Shown here one piece after another: positions 20,114-29,698 of a stretch of 51,307 nt of DNA. Under the pieces are notes generated by a model, which made no database searches, was not told the DNA's origin, and worked only from the letters and a program-made list of their open reading frames with translations. Source of the stretch: Coxiellaceae bacterium (GTDB lineage Bacteria > Pseudomonadota > Gammaproteobacteria > Berkiellales > Berkiellaceae). Made by a program: the position numbers and the translations under genes. Positions within the stretch are counted from its first letter, which is position 1, and each line of letters opens with the position of its first letter. Location: assembly GCA_947478905.1 (NCBI GenBank), contig CANJXG010000006.1, forward strand, positions 1 through 51,307. Reading direction: 5' to 3'.

Positions 20114-20424
20114 ATATATTAGATTTAGGGCGATTAAGCCAAATTCTTATTGCTCCTTTAGTGTCTGAAAAAACGACTAATTCTGGAACAAGAGAAAATT
20201 CAGTGACTTTTTGGGTTAAACCAGATGCAACTAAATTAGAAGTTTCTAGAGCTATAGAGCATTTCTTTCCCGATTTAGTAGGAAAGGTTGAGTCAGTAAC
20301 CACTCTTATTTTAGCTGGAAAGCGGGTCAAAAAAGGATCTATTGCTGGCAGAAAAAATAAACGTAAAAAAGCGTACATCAAATTAAGTCACGGGACTGAA
20401 TTGAATTTTGAAGGTTTGGAATAA
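20110..20424 (+). CDS. rplW: 50S ribosomal protein L23
   Basis: L23 sits at the tunnel exit and is the docking site for trigger factor and SRP. The 104-residue product has the P-L-V-S-E-K-T family start and the [19 protein letters not shown] region typical of the long-tailed domain. The ATG overlaps the rplD stop (ATGA), indicating translational coupling, and rplB follows after 3 nt. Confidence 0.96.
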   Translation: MNILDLGRLSQILIAPLVSEKTTNSGTRENSVTFWVKPDATKLEVSRAIEHFFPDLVGKVESVTTLILAGKRVKKGSIAGRKNKRKKAYIKLSHGTELNFEGLE

Positions 20425-20427
20425 ATT

Positions 20428-21255
20428 ATGGCACTGATTAAATTAAAACCAGTTACACCAGGGCAACGTTTTAAAGTCAACGTGAAAACGGAAGGCTTAC
20501 ATAAAGGCAAGCCTGAAAAAAGTCTAACATCTAAGAAAAATAGAAGCGGTGGTTGTAATAACACCGGTCGTCGTACTGTCCCTCGTCAAGGTGGTGGACA
20601 TAAACGTCGTTTAAGGGATGTTGATTTTAAGCGTAATAAAGATGGTATTACAGCAAATGTTTCTAGAATAGAGTACGATCCTAATCGTAGTGCAAATATT
20701 GCCTTATTGATCTATCAAGATGGTGAAAAACGGTATATGCTAGCACCAAGAAATTTAAAAGTAGGGGATAAAGTAGTTTCTGGACAAGATGCTCCAATTG
20801 CATCTGGAAATTGTTTACCTATGAATAATATTCCTGTAGGATCTCTGATTCATCATATTGAGCTAAAGCCCGGAAAAGGAGCACAGTTAGTGCGTAGTGC
20901 GGGTGCTTATGCTCGTCTTATGGCAAGAGAAGGCCAATATGCTACTATTCGTCTACCTTCTGGTGAAATGCGTAAAGTATTATCGATTTGTAGAGCGGTA
21001 ATAGGCGAAGTTGGTAATGGCGAACATGGTTTAAGAGTTTTGGGTAAAGCAGGTGCTTCTAGACATCGTGGTATTAGACCAACGGTTCGAGGCGTAGCTA
21101 TGAACCCAGTGGACCATCCATTAGGAGGCGGTGAAGGTCGTACTTCTGGAGGTCGACCACCTTGTAATGCTAATGGTAAGCCAGAAGGTAGGAAGACAAG
21201 AAATCGTAAACAAGCGTCTACTAAATTAATTATAAGACGAAGAGATAGAGGTTAA
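20428..21255 (+). CDS. rplB: 50S ribosomal protein L2
   Basis: L2 is a core 50S protein needed for subunit association and peptidyl-transferase assembly. The 275-residue protein has the N-terminal OB-type domain, the R-Q-G-G-G-H-K-R-R segment, and the highly conserved C-terminal loop with [16 protein letters not shown], including the histidine (D-H-P) implicated in activity. Normal length, 3 nt after rplW and 2 nt before rpsS. Confidence 0.98.
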   Translation: MALIKLKPVTPGQRFKVNVKTEGLHKGKPEKSLTSKKNRSGGCNNTGRRTVPRQGGGHKRRLRDVDFKRNKDGITANVSRIEYDPNRSANIALLIYQDGEKRYMLAPRNLKVGDKVVSGQDAPIASGNCLPMNNIPVGSLIHHIELKPGKGAQLVRSAGAYARLMAREGQYATIRLPSGEMRKVLSICRAVIGEVGNGEHGLRVLGKAGASRHRGIRPTVRGVAMNPVDHPLGGGEGRTSGGRPPCNANGKPEGRKTRNRKQASTKLIIRRRDRG

Positions 21256-21257
21256 TT

Positions 21258-21554
21258 ATGCCAGGTGCACGTTCAATTAGAAAAGGGCCGTATTGTTGCC
21301 CTACCTTATTAAAAAAGGTTAGAACCTTACGCAAAAGCGGTGAACGTGGTAAACTAGTGATCAAAACATGGTCACGACGTAGCACGATTATGCCAGATTT
21401 TGTAGGAATCACTTTTATGGTTCATAATGGTAAAATCCATATTGCTGTATTGGTTTCTGAAAATATGGTTGGTCAAAAGCTAGGAGAATTCGCTCCGACT
21501 CGTACTTTTCGAAGTCATGCTGGCGATAGAAAAACAGATAAATCTAAGCGTTAA
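21258..21554 (+). CDS. rpsS: 30S ribosomal protein S19
   Basis: S19 binds the 30S head with S13. The 98-residue protein is recognised by [18 protein letters not shown] and the strongly conserved [13 protein letters not shown] segment. It is a few residues longer than E. coli S19, with small differences at the N-terminus ([11 protein letters not shown]) and an extra basic C-terminal tail. It is 2 nt after rplB. Confidence 0.96.
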   Translation: MPGARSIRKGPYCCPTLLKKVRTLRKSGERGKLVIKTWSRRSTIMPDFVGITFMVHNGKIHIAVLVSENMVGQKLGEFAPTRTFRSHAGDRKTDKSKR

Positions 21555-21567
21555 TTAGGGGAATATG

Positions 21568-21906
21568 ATGGTGGAAGTCACAGCAACATTAAAACACGCA
21601 GGCCTTTCTCCTCAGAAAGTGCGTTTGGTTGCAAAAGAATTACGGGGCCTATCAGTAGCGCAAGCCACTGAAATGTTAAAATTTGTAGAAAAAAAAGCAG
21701 CCCCTATTCTTGGGAAACTTTTAGCATCAGCTCTTGCAAATGCTGAGCATAATCAAGGGTTAGATATTGATACCTTGATGATAAAGAGTATCTTGGTTGA
21801 TGAAGCTCCGGTTTTAAAAAGATTTAAAGCAAGAGCAAAAGGCCGAGGAAATCAGATTATAAAGCGTCGTTGTCATATTAAAATTACGGTAGTACAAACT
21901 GCGTAA
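21568..21906 (+). CDS. rplV: 50S ribosomal protein L22
   Basis: L22 spans the 50S subunit, with a hairpin lining the exit tunnel near L4. Two adjacent ATG codons (21565 and 21568) follow TAGGGG; the second has the better spacing and gives 112 residues. Family markers are S-P-Q-K-V-R-L-V-A, S-A-L-A-N-A-E-H-N and the tunnel-tip region A-R-A-K-G-R-G. The sequence gives no sign of macrolide-resistance deletions at the tip. Confidence 0.95.
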   Translation: MVEVTATLKHAGLSPQKVRLVAKELRGLSVAQATEMLKFVEKKAAPILGKLLASALANAEHNQGLDIDTLMIKSILVDEAPVLKRFKARAKGRGNQIIKRRCHIKITVVQTA

Positions 21907-21921
21907 ACAGGAGAGGGTGTT

Positions 21922-22617
21922 ATGGGTCAAAAAGTTCATCCAACCGGTATTCGATTAGGTATCGTTGAGGAACATCGATCTAAATGGTTTGCTAAAGAAA
22001 AAAGTGAATTCGCGGATAACTTAAATAAAGATATAAAAGCGCGCGAAGACATAAGGAAAAAATTAGCAAAAGCATTCGTGAGTAGAATTGATATTGAGCG
22101 TCCAGGCGTGAAGAGTGCTAAACTTACGATTCATACAGCGCGTCCCGGTATTGTAATTGGGAAAAAAGGCGAAGATATTGAAAAATTAAAGCAGAGTGTT
22201 GCACGTATTATGGGCGTGCCTGTTACTATCGATATCAAAGAAATTAAGCCTCCTGAATTGGATGCATTGTTAGTAGCACAAAGTATTGCTGAACAATTAG
22301 AACGTCGTGTGATGTTTAGAAGAGCAATGAAGCGTGCCATGCAAAATGCTACTCGTTTAGGCGCACAAGGGATTAAAGTGAGGGTTGCTGGTCGTTTAGG
22401 GGGAGCAGAAATTGCTCGCTCAGAAAGTATAAGAGAAGGTCGTGTTCCTTTGCATACTTTTAGGGCTAACATTGATTATGCAGAAGCTAGAGCATCAACT
22501 CAATATGGAATTATTGGTGTAAAAGTCTGGATTTTCAAGGGTGAGGTTTTGGATAAAAACCTAGATAAAAATAAAGATACCGCTACAGCGGCGTTTAAAA
22601 CTGCTGAACAGAAGTAG
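21922..22617 (+). CDS. rpsC: 30S ribosomal protein S3
   Basis: S3 lies at the mRNA entry channel and takes part in helicase activity of the ribosome. The 231-residue protein starts [14 protein letters not shown]. It has the KH domain with [14 protein letters not shown] (GXXG motif) and the C-terminal domain with [15 protein letters not shown]. Length and layout are ordinary; the last 20 residues form a variable, Lys/Ala-rich tail. Confidence 0.97.
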   Translation: MGQKVHPTGIRLGIVEEHRSKWFAKEKSEFADNLNKDIKAREDIRKKLAKAFVSRIDIERPGVKSAKLTIHTARPGIVIGKKGEDIEKLKQSVARIMGVPVTIDIKEIKPPELDALLVAQSIAEQLERRVMFRRAMKRAMQNATRLGAQGIKVRVAGRLGGAEIARSESIREGRVPLHTFRANIDYAEARASTQYGIIGVKVWIFKGEVLDKNLDKNKDTATAAFKTAEQK

Positions 22618-22626
22618 AGGTCAATC

Positions 22627-23040
22627 ATGTTACAACCTAAAAGAACAAAATTTAGAAAAATGCATAAGGGCCGCAATCGCGGCTTAGCGCAACGTGGTAG
22701 TAAAGTGAGTTTTGGTGAGTATGGTTTAAAAGCAACGCAATGCGCTAGAATTACTTCTAGACAAATTGAGGCTGCTCGTCGTGCGATGACTCGCTATGTA
22801 AAACGCGGTGGAAAAATTTGGATTCGTATATTCCCAGATAAACCAATTACAGAAAAACCCTTAGAAGTCCGTCAAGGTAAAGGTAAAGGTAATGTGGAAT
22901 ATTGGGTAGCCTTGGTTAAGCCAGGTACTATATTGTATGAAATAGAGGGTGTGCCTCGTAGTGTTGTTGATAAGGCATTTGCTTTAGCAGCGGCTAAATT
23001 GCCGGTCCCCACGATTGTTGTAGAAAGGACGGTGATGTAA
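22627..23040 (+). CDS. rplP: 50S ribosomal protein L16
   Basis: L16 organises the A-site side of the 50S subunit and is a late assembly protein. The 137-residue product has the family start [33 protein letters not shown] and [12 protein letters not shown]. The stop codon TAA shares its last base with the rpmC start (TAATG), a tight coupling. Confidence 0.97.
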   Translation: MLQPKRTKFRKMHKGRNRGLAQRGSKVSFGEYGLKATQCARITSRQIEAARRAMTRYVKRGGKIWIRIFPDKPITEKPLEVRQGKGKGNVEYWVALVKPGTILYEIEGVPRSVVDKAFALAAAKLPVPTIVVERTVM

Positions 23041-23213
23041 TGAAAAATGAAACCCTAGAATTGTTAATTAAAGAACAATTTAAGCTTAAAATGCAAAGTG
23101 GTGTAGGTCAATTGCCAAGACATCATTTGTTAAGAAAAGTAAGAAAAGACATTGCTCGTCAAAAGACCTTGATTCGTCAAGCTGAGTTAATTGAATTGGG
23201 AGTCTTAAAATGA
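23040..23213 (+). CDS. rpmC: 50S ribosomal protein L29
   Basis: This 57-residue gene is short and easily missed. It starts at the ATG overlapping the rplP stop (TAATG) and ends overlapping the rpsQ start by 4 nt (ATGA). The product shows the L29 pattern: L-I-K-E-Q-F-K-L-K-M-Q, then G-Q-L-P-R-H-H-L-L-R-K-V-R-K-D-I-A-R-Q-K-T-L, two antiparallel helices. L29 sits near the tunnel exit next to L23. Position between L16 and S17 is universal in the spc-side of this cluster. Confidence 0.95.
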   Translation: MKNETLELLIKEQFKLKMQSGVGQLPRHHLLRKVRKDIARQKTLIRQAELIELGVLK

Positions 23214-23476
23214 CAGAAGTAGAAAATAAAATAACTAGAAAACCTATCACGGGTGTTGTTACTAGTGATAAACGAGATATGACTCGTACTGTAGAAGTAA
23301 AATGGTCGCGTCCTCATGCTGTATATGGAAAAGTGCAACGTAAAGTTACAAAGTATCAGGCTGATGATAAAAATAATATAAGTAAAGTTGGTGATAAGGT
23401 GGAAATTATTGAAGTTCGCCCTATATCTAAAACCAAAACTCATAAAATTGTACAAGTAGTTGAACAGGCTAAATAA
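23210..23476 (+). CDS. rpsQ: 30S ribosomal protein S17
   Basis: S17 is a primary 16S rRNA-binding protein of the OB-fold type. The 88-residue product shows G-V-V-T-S-D-K-R-D-M-T-R-T-V-E-V, a Y-G-K-V-Q-R segment and V-E-I-I-E-V-R-P-I-S-K-T-K, all family hallmarks. It overlaps rpmC by 4 nt and closes the S10 operon; rplN starts 22 nt later with no visible terminator between. Confidence 0.96.
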   Translation: MTEVENKITRKPITGVVTSDKRDMTRTVEVKWSRPHAVYGKVQRKVTKYQADDKNNISKVGDKVEIIEVRPISKTKTHKIVQVVEQAK

Positions 23477-23498
23477 GAAGATATAACGGAGAGTTAAC

Positions 23499-23876
23499 AT
23501 GATTCAGATGCAAACCCGTCTTGACGTGGCAGATAATAGTGGCGCCCGTGAAGTCATGTGCATCAAGGTGCTTGGTGGATCTCATCGCCGTTATGCGGGG
23601 ATTGGAGATATTATTAAGGTATCGATAAAAGAGGCTATACCACAGGGTAGCAAAGGTAGTAAAGCAAAAAAAGGAGAAGTTTTCTTCGCTGTTGTTGTTC
23701 GGACGCGTAAAGGAGTTCGTCGTGAAGATGGATCTTCTATCCGCTTTGATAGTAATGCGGCGGTTTTGTTAAATGCGCAAAAGCAACCAATTGGGACGCG
23801 TATATTTGGACCGGTTACTCGTGAATTACGAGCTAACTTTATGAAAATTATATCGCTCGCACCCGAAGTGCTGTAA
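23499..23876 (+). CDS. rplN: 50S ribosomal protein L14
   Basis: L14 lies at the subunit interface, contacting 16S helix 14. The protein has 125 residues, starts [18 protein letters not shown] and shows the signature [13 protein letters not shown]. Further along come [11 protein letters not shown] and the ending [12 protein letters not shown]. It is the first gene of the spc operon, preceded by a CGGAGAG ribosome-binding site. Confidence 0.97.
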   Translation: MIQMQTRLDVADNSGAREVMCIKVLGGSHRRYAGIGDIIKVSIKEAIPQGSKGSKAKKGEVFFAVVVRTRKGVRREDGSSIRFDSNAAVLLNAQKQPIGTRIFGPVTRELRANFMKIISLAPEVL

Positions 23877-23892
23877 TGGTGAGAGAGTTAAA

Positions 23893-24243
23893 ATGAATAA
23901 AATTAAAAAAAATGATAACGTAATAGTTATCACAGGCAAAGATAAAGGGCGTACTGGCTCAGTGCTTCGGATTGTGAAAAAGAAATCAAATCCTAAAGCG
24001 GGCTATTTTGCAGTGGTACAAGGCATTAATATGGTGAAAAAGCATCAAAAGCCTAAGCCTCATTCTAATCCAGAAAAACAACAGCCAGGTGGTCTTGTTT
24101 CCAAGGAAATGCCGCTTCCAATATCAAATGTCGCATTATTAAATCCAAAGACAAATAAAATTGGAAAAGTAGGATTTAAAACTTTAGAAGATGGCAAAAA
24201 AGTACGTTTCTTTAAAGAATCTGGTGAGGTGATTGATGTCTAG
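23893..24243 (+). CDS. rplX: 50S ribosomal protein L24
   Basis: L24 is an assembly-initiating 50S protein with an N-terminal KOW motif ([14 protein letters not shown]). The 116-residue length is a little above E. coli L24, mostly in the central part. It starts 16 nt after rplN and its 3' end overlaps the rplE start by 8 nt. Confidence 0.96.
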   Translation: MNKIKKNDNVIVITGKDKGRTGSVLRIVKKKSNPKAGYFAVVQGINMVKKHQKPKPHSNPEKQQPGGLVSKEMPLPISNVALLNPKTNKIGKVGFKTLEDGKKVRFFKESGEVIDV

Positions 24244-24817
24244 TTCTGATCAAAACCTAAAAAAGGTGCCTCGTTTAAAAACTTTGTATCAAGAAACGAT
24301 TAAAAATAAATTGCGTGAGCAATTTAAATATAAAAATATTATGCAAGTGCCTCAAATTAAAGCCATACATTTAAATATGAGCGATAGTGACGCTGCGCAA
24401 GATAAAAAAGTAATTGCCTTTGCTCAACAAAATATGGATGCTATTGCGGGTCAAAAATCAGTGGTGACGCTGGTTAGAAAGTCTAATGCTGCATTTAAAA
24501 TTAGAGATGGTTGGCCAATTGGGTGTAAAGTGACTCTACGTGGTAATCGGATGTATGAATTTTTAGATAGATTGCTTGCAATCGCCTTACCAAGAGTACG
24601 AGATTTTCGTGGTTTAAGTGCTAAAAGTTTTGATTCTAGAGGAAATTATAATTTAGGCATTAAAGAGCAAATTATTTTTCCTGAAGTAGATTATGATAAA
24701 GTAGATAAAATTCGTGGATTTGATATTACGATTAAAACTTCTGCAAAAACAGATGCAGAAGCTTTGGCTTTATTAAAGGCATTTAATTTTCCGTTTAAAG
24801 ATACTTCTTCACAATAG
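24236..24817 (+). CDS. rplE: 50S ribosomal protein L5
   Basis: L5 binds 5S rRNA and forms part of the central protuberance. The ATG at 24236 follows GAGGTGAT within the end of rplX and gives 193 residues; a TTG just upstream is in frame but less likely. Family markers include [11 protein letters not shown], the P-loop-like [14 protein letters not shown] and [13 protein letters not shown]. It is somewhat longer than E. coli L5 at the N-terminus. Confidence 0.95.
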   Translation: MSSSDQNLKKVPRLKTLYQETIKNKLREQFKYKNIMQVPQIKAIHLNMSDSDAAQDKKVIAFAQQNMDAIAGQKSVVTLVRKSNAAFKIRDGWPIGCKVTLRGNRMYEFLDRLLAIALPRVRDFRGLSAKSFDSRGNYNLGIKEQIIFPEVDYDKVDKIRGFDITIKTSAKTDAEALALLKAFNFPFKDTSSQ

Positions 24818-24832
24818 ATAAGAGAAACCATT

Positions 24833-25132
24833 ATGGCAAGTAAAAGAATGATGCGGCGTGAAAAGAAAAGAGAAAGTTTACAAAGACGTGAAAAGCGCCA
24901 AAAGCTAAGTCAACAATTGAAAGATCCAGCCTTAGGGATAGAGAAAAAATTTGAAATTTTAGCTGCATTTGAAAAAATGCCTCGGGATTCAAGCTCAGTA
25001 AGAAGAACACGTCGTTGTCAGCGTACCGGAAGGGCACATGGGGTGTATCGTAAATTTGGATTATGCCGTAATGAAATAAGACGCCGAGCTATGCAGGGTG
25101 AAATACCTGGTTTAGTTAAGGCGAGTTGGTAG
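24833..25132 (+). CDS. rpsN: 30S ribosomal protein S14
   Basis: S14 is a late-binding 30S head protein. The 99-residue product is the long, zinc-independent type: only two cysteines lie near the C-terminal core ([11 protein letters not shown] and F-G-L-C-R-N) rather than the four of the short form. The C-terminal I-P-G-L-V-K-A-S-W is fully typical. It lies between rplE and rpsH in spc order. Confidence 0.96.
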   Translation: MASKRMMRREKKRESLQRREKRQKLSQQLKDPALGIEKKFEILAAFEKMPRDSSSVRRTRRCQRTGRAHGVYRKFGLCRNEIRRRAMQGEIPGLVKASW

Positions 25133-25150
25133 TTCTAGGAGAATATTGAA

Positions 25151-25546
25151 ATGAGTATGACTGATCCGATTGCTGATTTATTGACCCGTATGCGAAATGC
25201 ACAAATGCGTAATAAGGCTGAAATAACATTACCATCTTCAAAGATAAAAATTGAAATACTGAAGGTATTAGAAAAAGAAGGGTATATTACTGGCTATCAT
25301 ATTGAAGGTTCTGATAAGAAGCCACAATTGAGAGTGGGTTTGAAATATTATAACGGAAAGCCTGTTATAGAGAAAAGTCAAAGAATCAGTAAGCCTGGTT
25401 TGCGTGTTTTTAAGGGGCATGATGAATTGCCTCGTGTTATGGATGGCCTTGGTATGGCCATTGTTACGACTTCAAAAGGCGTAATGTCCGAACGTGCTGC
25501 TCGAGCCTTAGGCTTAGGTGGCGAAATTTTATGTTATGTTGCGTAG
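25151..25546 (+). CDS. rpsH: 30S ribosomal protein S8
   Basis: S8 binds central-domain 16S rRNA and in E. coli represses the spc operon. The 131-residue protein starts [18 protein letters not shown]. Its C-terminal [20 protein letters not shown] region, with the family variant ending G-G-E-I-L-C-Y-V-A, is intact. It is 18 nt after rpsN and 9 nt before rplF. Confidence 0.97.
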   Translation: MSMTDPIADLLTRMRNAQMRNKAEITLPSSKIKIEILKVLEKEGYITGYHIEGSDKKPQLRVGLKYYNGKPVIEKSQRISKPGLRVFKGHDELPRVMDGLGMAIVTTSKGVMSERAARALGLGGEILCYVA

Positions 25547-25555
25547 GATCTGATT

Positions 25556-26122
25556 ATGTCCAGAGTTGGTAAAGCCCCTATAGATTTTTCAAAAAATGTT
25601 TCTGTTGAAATAAATGGTTCTAATGTACACATTAAAGGACCAAAAGGTGAATTAGTTCACGAGTTGCCAAGTTGCATTGACGTAACTATTCAAGATAACC
25701 AATTATTGGTGGCTGCTAATGATCAAGATAATCTTAAAGCGAAGGCTTTAAGAGGCTTGACACGTGCTCTTTTAGCCAATAATGTCAAAGGTGTCGAGCA
25801 TGGTTATTCGGAATCTTTGTTATTAGTAGGTGTTGGGTATCGTGTGCAAGCTAGTAAAACACAAGATGGGTTATCAAGAGTAGATTTAACTCTAGGTTTA
25901 TCTCATCCTATACATTATGTAGCCCCACAAGGTATTGCTTTAGAATGCCCTAGTGCAACTGAAATTGTTGTAACGGGTATTTGTAAAAGAGCGGTAGGCC
26001 AAGCTGCAGCTGATATTCGTAATATCGGTAAGGGTATACGTAAACCTGAACCTTATAAAGGCAAAGGAATTCGTTATAAAAATGAAGTAATTCGTCTAAA
26101 AGAAACGAAGAAGAAGAAATAA
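25556..26122 (+). CDS. rplF: 50S ribosomal protein L6
   Basis: L6 binds the sarcin-ricin loop region near the factor-binding site. The 188-residue protein has the N-terminal M-S-R-V-G-K-A-P-I and the conserved V-G-V-G-Y-R-V-Q-A and I-R-K-P-E-P-Y-K-G-K-G-I-R-Y segments of the second domain. It is about ten residues longer than E. coli L6, partly through a Lys-rich C-terminus (E-T-K-K-K-K). rplR follows after 2 nt. Confidence 0.96.
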   Translation: MSRVGKAPIDFSKNVSVEINGSNVHIKGPKGELVHELPSCIDVTIQDNQLLVAANDQDNLKAKALRGLTRALLANNVKGVEHGYSESLLLVGVGYRVQASKTQDGLSRVDLTLGLSHPIHYVAPQGIALECPSATEIVVTGICKRAVGQAAADIRNIGKGIRKPEPYKGKGIRYKNEVIRLKETKKKK

Positions 26123-26124
26123 TT

Positions 26125-26529
26125 ATGAGTACAAAAAACACTAAAAACACCAAAAGTTTGGGTAAGCGATTAAAAAGAAAACATCGCGCAAGAAAAACCA
26201 GTGAGCACATTAAGAAATTAGGCGTGGAAACAGGGATTTCTAGATTAACCTTACATCGTTCTAACAATCATATTTATTGCCAAATTTTAGCGCCTGTAGG
26301 CGGAAAAGTACAAGTGAGTGCTTCTAGTTTAGAAAAAGTCATTTCTCAGGCAGAGCCTACTGAAGAAGGCGGTAAGATTCGTTTGTCTAAAGAAGTTGGA
26401 CGTTTAATTGCTGAACGAGCAAAGGCGGCAGGTATCGAGCGTGTTGCTTGCGATCGGTCTGGTTTTCAATATCATGGTCGAATTGCAGCATTAGTCGATG
26501 CGGCTCGAGCAAATGGTTTAATAGTTTAG
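26125..26529 (+). CDS. rplR: 50S ribosomal protein L18
   Basis: L18 binds 5S rRNA in the central protuberance together with L5. The protein is 134 residues, longer than the 117 of E. coli: the N-terminus carries a polar extension (MSTKNTKNTKSLGKRLKRK) ahead of the usual K-R-K-H-R-A-R, and the middle has a few extra residues. The end, D-R-S-G-F-Q-Y-H-G-R-I-A-A-L-V-D-A-A-R, is unmistakable. Confidence 0.95.
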   Translation: MSTKNTKNTKSLGKRLKRKHRARKTSEHIKKLGVETGISRLTLHRSNNHIYCQILAPVGGKVQVSASSLEKVISQAEPTEEGGKIRLSKEVGRLIAERAKAAGIERVACDRSGFQYHGRIAALVDAARANGLIV

Positions 26530-26545
26530 TTTGAGGGTAATATAA

Positions 26546-27049
26546 ATGGCCGAGATAGGACAATTAGACAACAAATTAGTTGGGATTCGTAGAGTTACCA
26601 AAGTAACCTCAGGAAGCAAAATTTTTAGTTTTTCAGCTTTCGTTGTGGTTGGTAACAGAAATGGCCGAGTCGGTATCGGATGTGGTAAAGCCAGAGAAGT
26701 ACCTGAAGCTATTCGTAAGGGTATTGATAATGCAAGTAAAAATCTTATTGATATTTCTTTAAATGGTTCTACTTTGTATCATGCTATGGCTTCAAATCAT
26801 GGCGCTTCAAAGGTTTTTATGAGGCCTGCTTCTGAAGGGACGGGAATTATTGCGGGTGGTTCTATGCGCCCAATATTTGAATTGGCAGGCGTAAAAAATG
26901 TTTTGTCAAAAGTATATGGTTCTAAAAATGCTATTAATGTAGGTCGTGCAACGATTCGTGCATTAATGAGCATGAATTCGCCTCAAAGCGTTGCTGATAA
27001 ACGTGGAAAGCAAGTTCAAGAAATTTTTGAGGATAAAGCAAGTGACTGA
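26546..27049 (+). CDS. rpsE: 30S ribosomal protein S5
   Basis: S5 lies at the mRNA entry and near 16S helix 34; its N-terminal loop contacts the spectinomycin site. The 167-residue product has the core V-G-I-G-C-G-K-A-R-E-V-P-E-A-I-R and P-A-S-E-G-T-G-I-I-A-G-G-S-M-R. In the spectinomycin loop, where E. coli reads T-V-K-G-G-R, this protein reads V-T-S-G-S-K (residues 20-25). The 3' end overlaps rpmD by 8 nt. Confidence 0.97.
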   Translation: MAEIGQLDNKLVGIRRVTKVTSGSKIFSFSAFVVVGNRNGRVGIGCGKAREVPEAIRKGIDNASKNLIDISLNGSTLYHAMASNHGASKVFMRPASEGTGIIAGGSMRPIFELAGVKNVLSKVYGSKNAINVGRATIRALMSMNSPQSVADKRGKQVQEIFEDKASD

Positions 27050-27248
27050 TCCAAAAAATAAACATCAAAAAATGATATTCGTAACACTTAATAAAAGTTT
27101 AAGCGGTAGAAAAAAAAATCATATTGGCTGTGCTGCTGGTTTAGGTTTAAAACGTATTCGTCAAACGACACAGGTTATTGATACGCCTGAGAATCGTGGC
27201 ATGATAAATGAAATCTCTTATTTAGTAAGTTGGCAGGTGGAAGCATGA
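27042..27248 (+). CDS. rpmD: 50S ribosomal protein L30
   Basis: The GTG start at 27042 follows GAGGATAA in the end of rpsE and gives 68 residues; an in-frame ATG at 26991 would add 17 residues deep inside rpsE and is rejected. The L30 pattern is clear: [12 protein letters not shown], then [23 protein letters not shown]. It is slightly longer than E. coli L30 at the N-terminus. rplO begins at an ATGA overlap. Confidence 0.93.
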   Translation: MTDPKNKHQKMIFVTLNKSLSGRKKNHIGCAAGLGLKRIRQTTQVIDTPENRGMINEISYLVSWQVEA

Positions 27249-27676
27249 GATTAAATACCTTACAAAGAGCGCCTGGTGCAGTTAAAAAAGCGCTACGCGT
27301 TGGACGCGGTCCAGGCAGTGGAGTTGGAAAAACGTGTGGTCGTGGTCACAAAGGTCAAAAAGCCAGAGCTGGTGGATACCATAAAGTGGGATTTGAGGGT
27401 GGTCAAATGCCTTTGCAACGTCGACTCCCAAAAGTAGGATTTACCTCTAAAAAATCTTTACTGACTCAAGAAGTGAGACTAGATGAGTTGAATCAGCTAG
27501 AAGGTGACATTGTTAATTTAGATACTTTAATTAAAGCGAATATTTTATCTAAAAATATTAAGTTTTCAAAAATTATTTTAAGTGGCGAACTTAAAAAATT
27601 AGTTACTGTACAAGGCTTAAAAGTTACTAAAGGCGCTAGAGCTGCCATTGAAGCATTAGGTGGATCGATTGTCTAA
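27245..27676 (+). CDS. rplO: 50S ribosomal protein L15
   Basis: L15 is a late assembly protein of the 50S subunit. The ATG at 27245 overlaps the rpmD stop (ATGA) and gives 143 residues. The N-terminal [22 protein letters not shown] and [14 protein letters not shown] are diagnostic. It is followed by secY, whose start lies inside the last codons of rplO. Confidence 0.96.
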   Translation: MRLNTLQRAPGAVKKALRVGRGPGSGVGKTCGRGHKGQKARAGGYHKVGFEGGQMPLQRRLPKVGFTSKKSLLTQEVRLDELNQLEGDIVNLDTLIKANILSKNIKFSKIILSGELKKLVTVQGLKVTKGARAAIEALGGSIV

Positions 27677-29015
27677 AAAAGGGATAAATCAATCTAAAAA
27701 AACAAAACAAAGCGGCTTAGCTGAATTGAAAAGCCGCCTGATATTTGTTGTGTTAGCCATTATTGTTTATAGAATTGGTGCTCATATTCCTGTTCCAGGA
27801 CTAGATGTGAGCCGATTAAAAGAGCTATTTTCAACTAATCAAAGTGGTATTTTAGGTTTATTTGATTTGTTTTCAGGTGGAGCGCTGCAAAGGCTTTCTT
27901 TGTTTTCACTTGGTTTGATGCCTTATATTTCAGCTTCTATTGTTGTTCAATTATTAACAGTGGCTTATCCTCCATTTGAGCAGTTAAAAAAAGAAGGTGA
28001 AACTGGAAAGCGTAAAATTAGCCAATATACACGTTATGGAGCGGTAGTTTTGGCAACCATCCAAGCGTTTGGTATGGTTAAAGTTTTTGGTGTCGAATCA
28101 GCGTTAGTGCCTTGGTATGTATTCACGCTAACAACCGTCGTCTCTTTAGTGACGGGAACAATGTTTTTAATGTGGTTAGGAGAGCGTATTACTGAGCGCG
28201 GTGTAGGCAATGGGATTTCTTTAATTATATTTTCCGGTATTGTTTCTGGGTTACCTAGAGCGATGGGAAGTACTTTTGAGCAAGTGCGACAAGGAACCAT
28301 GTCGCCTATTACTCTGTTATTGATTTTGATTTTGTTGTTAGGGGTAACGGCTTTTGTTGTTTTCATAGAGCGTGGACAAAGAAAAATTACAGTTAATTAT
28401 GCCAAGCGTCAGCAAGGAAATAAAATTTATGCTGCGCAGCAAAGTCACTTACCTTTAAAAGTGAATATGGCCGGTGTTATTCCGCCTATCTTTGCTTCTA
28501 GTATTATTCTATTCCCAGCAACGATTAGTTCTTGGTTTGGAAAGTCACAAGGGTATGAATGGCTAACAGATATTGGGTTTAGTTTGCAGCCAGGTCAGCC
28601 TTTATATGTGATTTTATTTGCTTCAGCTATTATGTTTTTTGCTTTTTTTTATACGGCCTTGGTGTTTAATCCAAGAGATACTGCCGATAACTTAAAGCGT
28701 TCTGGTGCATTTTTACCAGGCATTCGACCTGGTGAGAATACAGCAAATTATATAGATAAAGTAATGACAAGATTAACCTTTGTTGGTGGTTTGTATATAA
28801 CAGGGGTGGCTTTGTTGCCGGAAGTTTTAAGAATGGGCTGGAATGTACCATTTTATTTTGGTGGAACTTCTTTACTGATTATTGTTGTGGTGGTGATGGA
28901 TTTTATTGCACAAGTTCAGGCTCATTTGATGTCACAGCAATATGAGTCTTTAATGAAAAAGGCGAATCAAAAAAGTAGTAGTGCAGGCATGAGTGGTTTT
29001 GGTTTATTGGGTTAA
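27669..29015 (+). CDS. secY: Preprotein translocase subunit SecY
   Basis: SecY is the ten-helix channel of the SecYEG translocon. I choose TTG at 27669, six nt after AGGTGG, giving 448 residues opening with S-K-K-G; a GTG at 27660 in the same frame is the alternative (451 residues). Markers: I-P-V-P-G in the first periplasmic region, [11 protein letters not shown] near the pore, and the cytosolic loop [14 protein letters not shown]. Further on come [14 protein letters not shown] and P-G-I-R-P-G. It overlaps rplO by 8 nt, the usual end of the spc operon, followed by rpmJ. Confidence 0.96.
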   Translation: MSKKGINQSKKTKQSGLAELKSRLIFVVLAIIVYRIGAHIPVPGLDVSRLKELFSTNQSGILGLFDLFSGGALQRLSLFSLGLMPYISASIVVQLLTVAYPPFEQLKKEGETGKRKISQYTRYGAVVLATIQAFGMVKVFGVESALVPWYVFTLTTVVSLVTGTMFLMWLGERITERGVGNGISLIIFSGIVSGLPRAMGSTFEQVRQGTMSPITLLLILILLLGVTAFVVFIERGQRKITVNYAKRQQGNKIYAAQQSHLPLKVNMAGVIPPIFASSIILFPATISSWFGKSQGYEWLTDIGFSLQPGQPLYVILFASAIMFFAFFYTALVFNPRDTADNLKRSGAFLPGIRPGENTANYIDKVMTRLTFVGGLYITGVALLPEVLRMGWNVPFYFGGTSLLIIVVVVMDFIAQVQAHLMSQQYESLMKKANQKSSSAGMSGFGLLG

Positions 29016-29048
29016 TATTAGTAAAGTTATACAAGAAGAGGTTGAGTT

Positions 29049-29177
29049 GTGAAAGTTCGTGCATCCATCCGAAAAATGTGCAAAGGTTGTATACAAGTTA
29101 TGCGCACGAAACGGAATAAAAAAACATTATTTATTATTTGCAAGGATAATCCTAAGCATAAGCAACGTCAAGGTTAA
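29049..29177 (+). CDS. rpmJ: 50S ribosomal protein L36
   Basis: A short gene of 42 codons plus stop, starting at GTG 29049 after AGAGGTTG. The product opens [14 protein letters not shown] and ends N-P-K-H-K-Q-R-Q-G. The zinc-binding set is complete (C11, C14, C31, H37), so this is the zinc-containing form. It has four more residues than E. coli L36 between the second and third cysteine. It follows secY as in E. coli and precedes the alpha operon. Confidence 0.94.
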   Translation: MKVRASIRKMCKGCIQVMRTKRNKKTLFIICKDNPKHKQRQG

Positions 29178-29299
29178 GAAGTTTAACATTTAGTTAGATG
29201 AATTTTAACTTTTTCTTGCTTTTTAATTAGACTTCACGTAGTCTATTGTGTTTATTATATCTTTAAGTTATTCATTATTTAAATTGGGAGATACAAACC

Positions 29300-29671
29300 A
29301 TGTCCGTAGTTCGGATACAAGGGGTTCCATTAGAATCTCACAAACATATTCGTATTGCCTTGCGTGGCGTGTATGGAATTGGCCAAACCAGAGCAAAAGA
29401 AATGTGTAAGCAATGTAATATTGCTGGAGACGTAAAAGTTAAAGAACTAACAGAGTCTCAGGTTGCAGATTTGCAAAAATTTGCAGCAGAGTATGTGTTA
29501 GAAGGTGATTTGCGTCGTGAAGTCGCTATGAGAATTAAGCAGTTGCGAGATTCTGGTTGTTATCGGGGCTTACGTCATAAATTTGGTTTGCCAGTGCGTG
29601 GCCAACGGACTAAAACGAATGCCCGTACCCGTAAGGGAAAACGAGGCAAAGTGGTAGCAGGTAAAAAGTAA
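29300..29671 (+). CDS. rpsM: 30S ribosomal protein S13
   Basis: S13 is a head protein that contacts tRNAs and forms an intersubunit bridge with L5. The 123-residue protein has R-I-Q-G-V-P, the helix-hairpin-helix G-V-Y-G-I-G-Q-T-R-A-K and the C-terminal R-G-L-R-H-K-F-G-L-P-V-R-G-Q-R-T-K-T-N-A-R-T-R-K-G. It opens the alpha operon after a 122-nt gap from rpmJ that could hold a promoter and an S4-responsive leader, although I cannot identify either with confidence. Confidence 0.97.
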   Translation: MSVVRIQGVPLESHKHIRIALRGVYGIGQTRAKEMCKQCNIAGDVKVKELTESQVADLQKFAAEYVLEGDLRREVAMRIKQLRDSGCYRGLRHKFGLPVRGQRTKTNARTRKGKRGKVVAGKK

Positions 29672-29698
29672 TTATATAAAAGGGTGAAATAGTCAGTT

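Noticed and set aside
26991-27041. Longer start for rpmD
   Set aside because: It would place 17 extra residues inside rpsE; the GTG at 27042 has a good GAGGA site and the L30 start.
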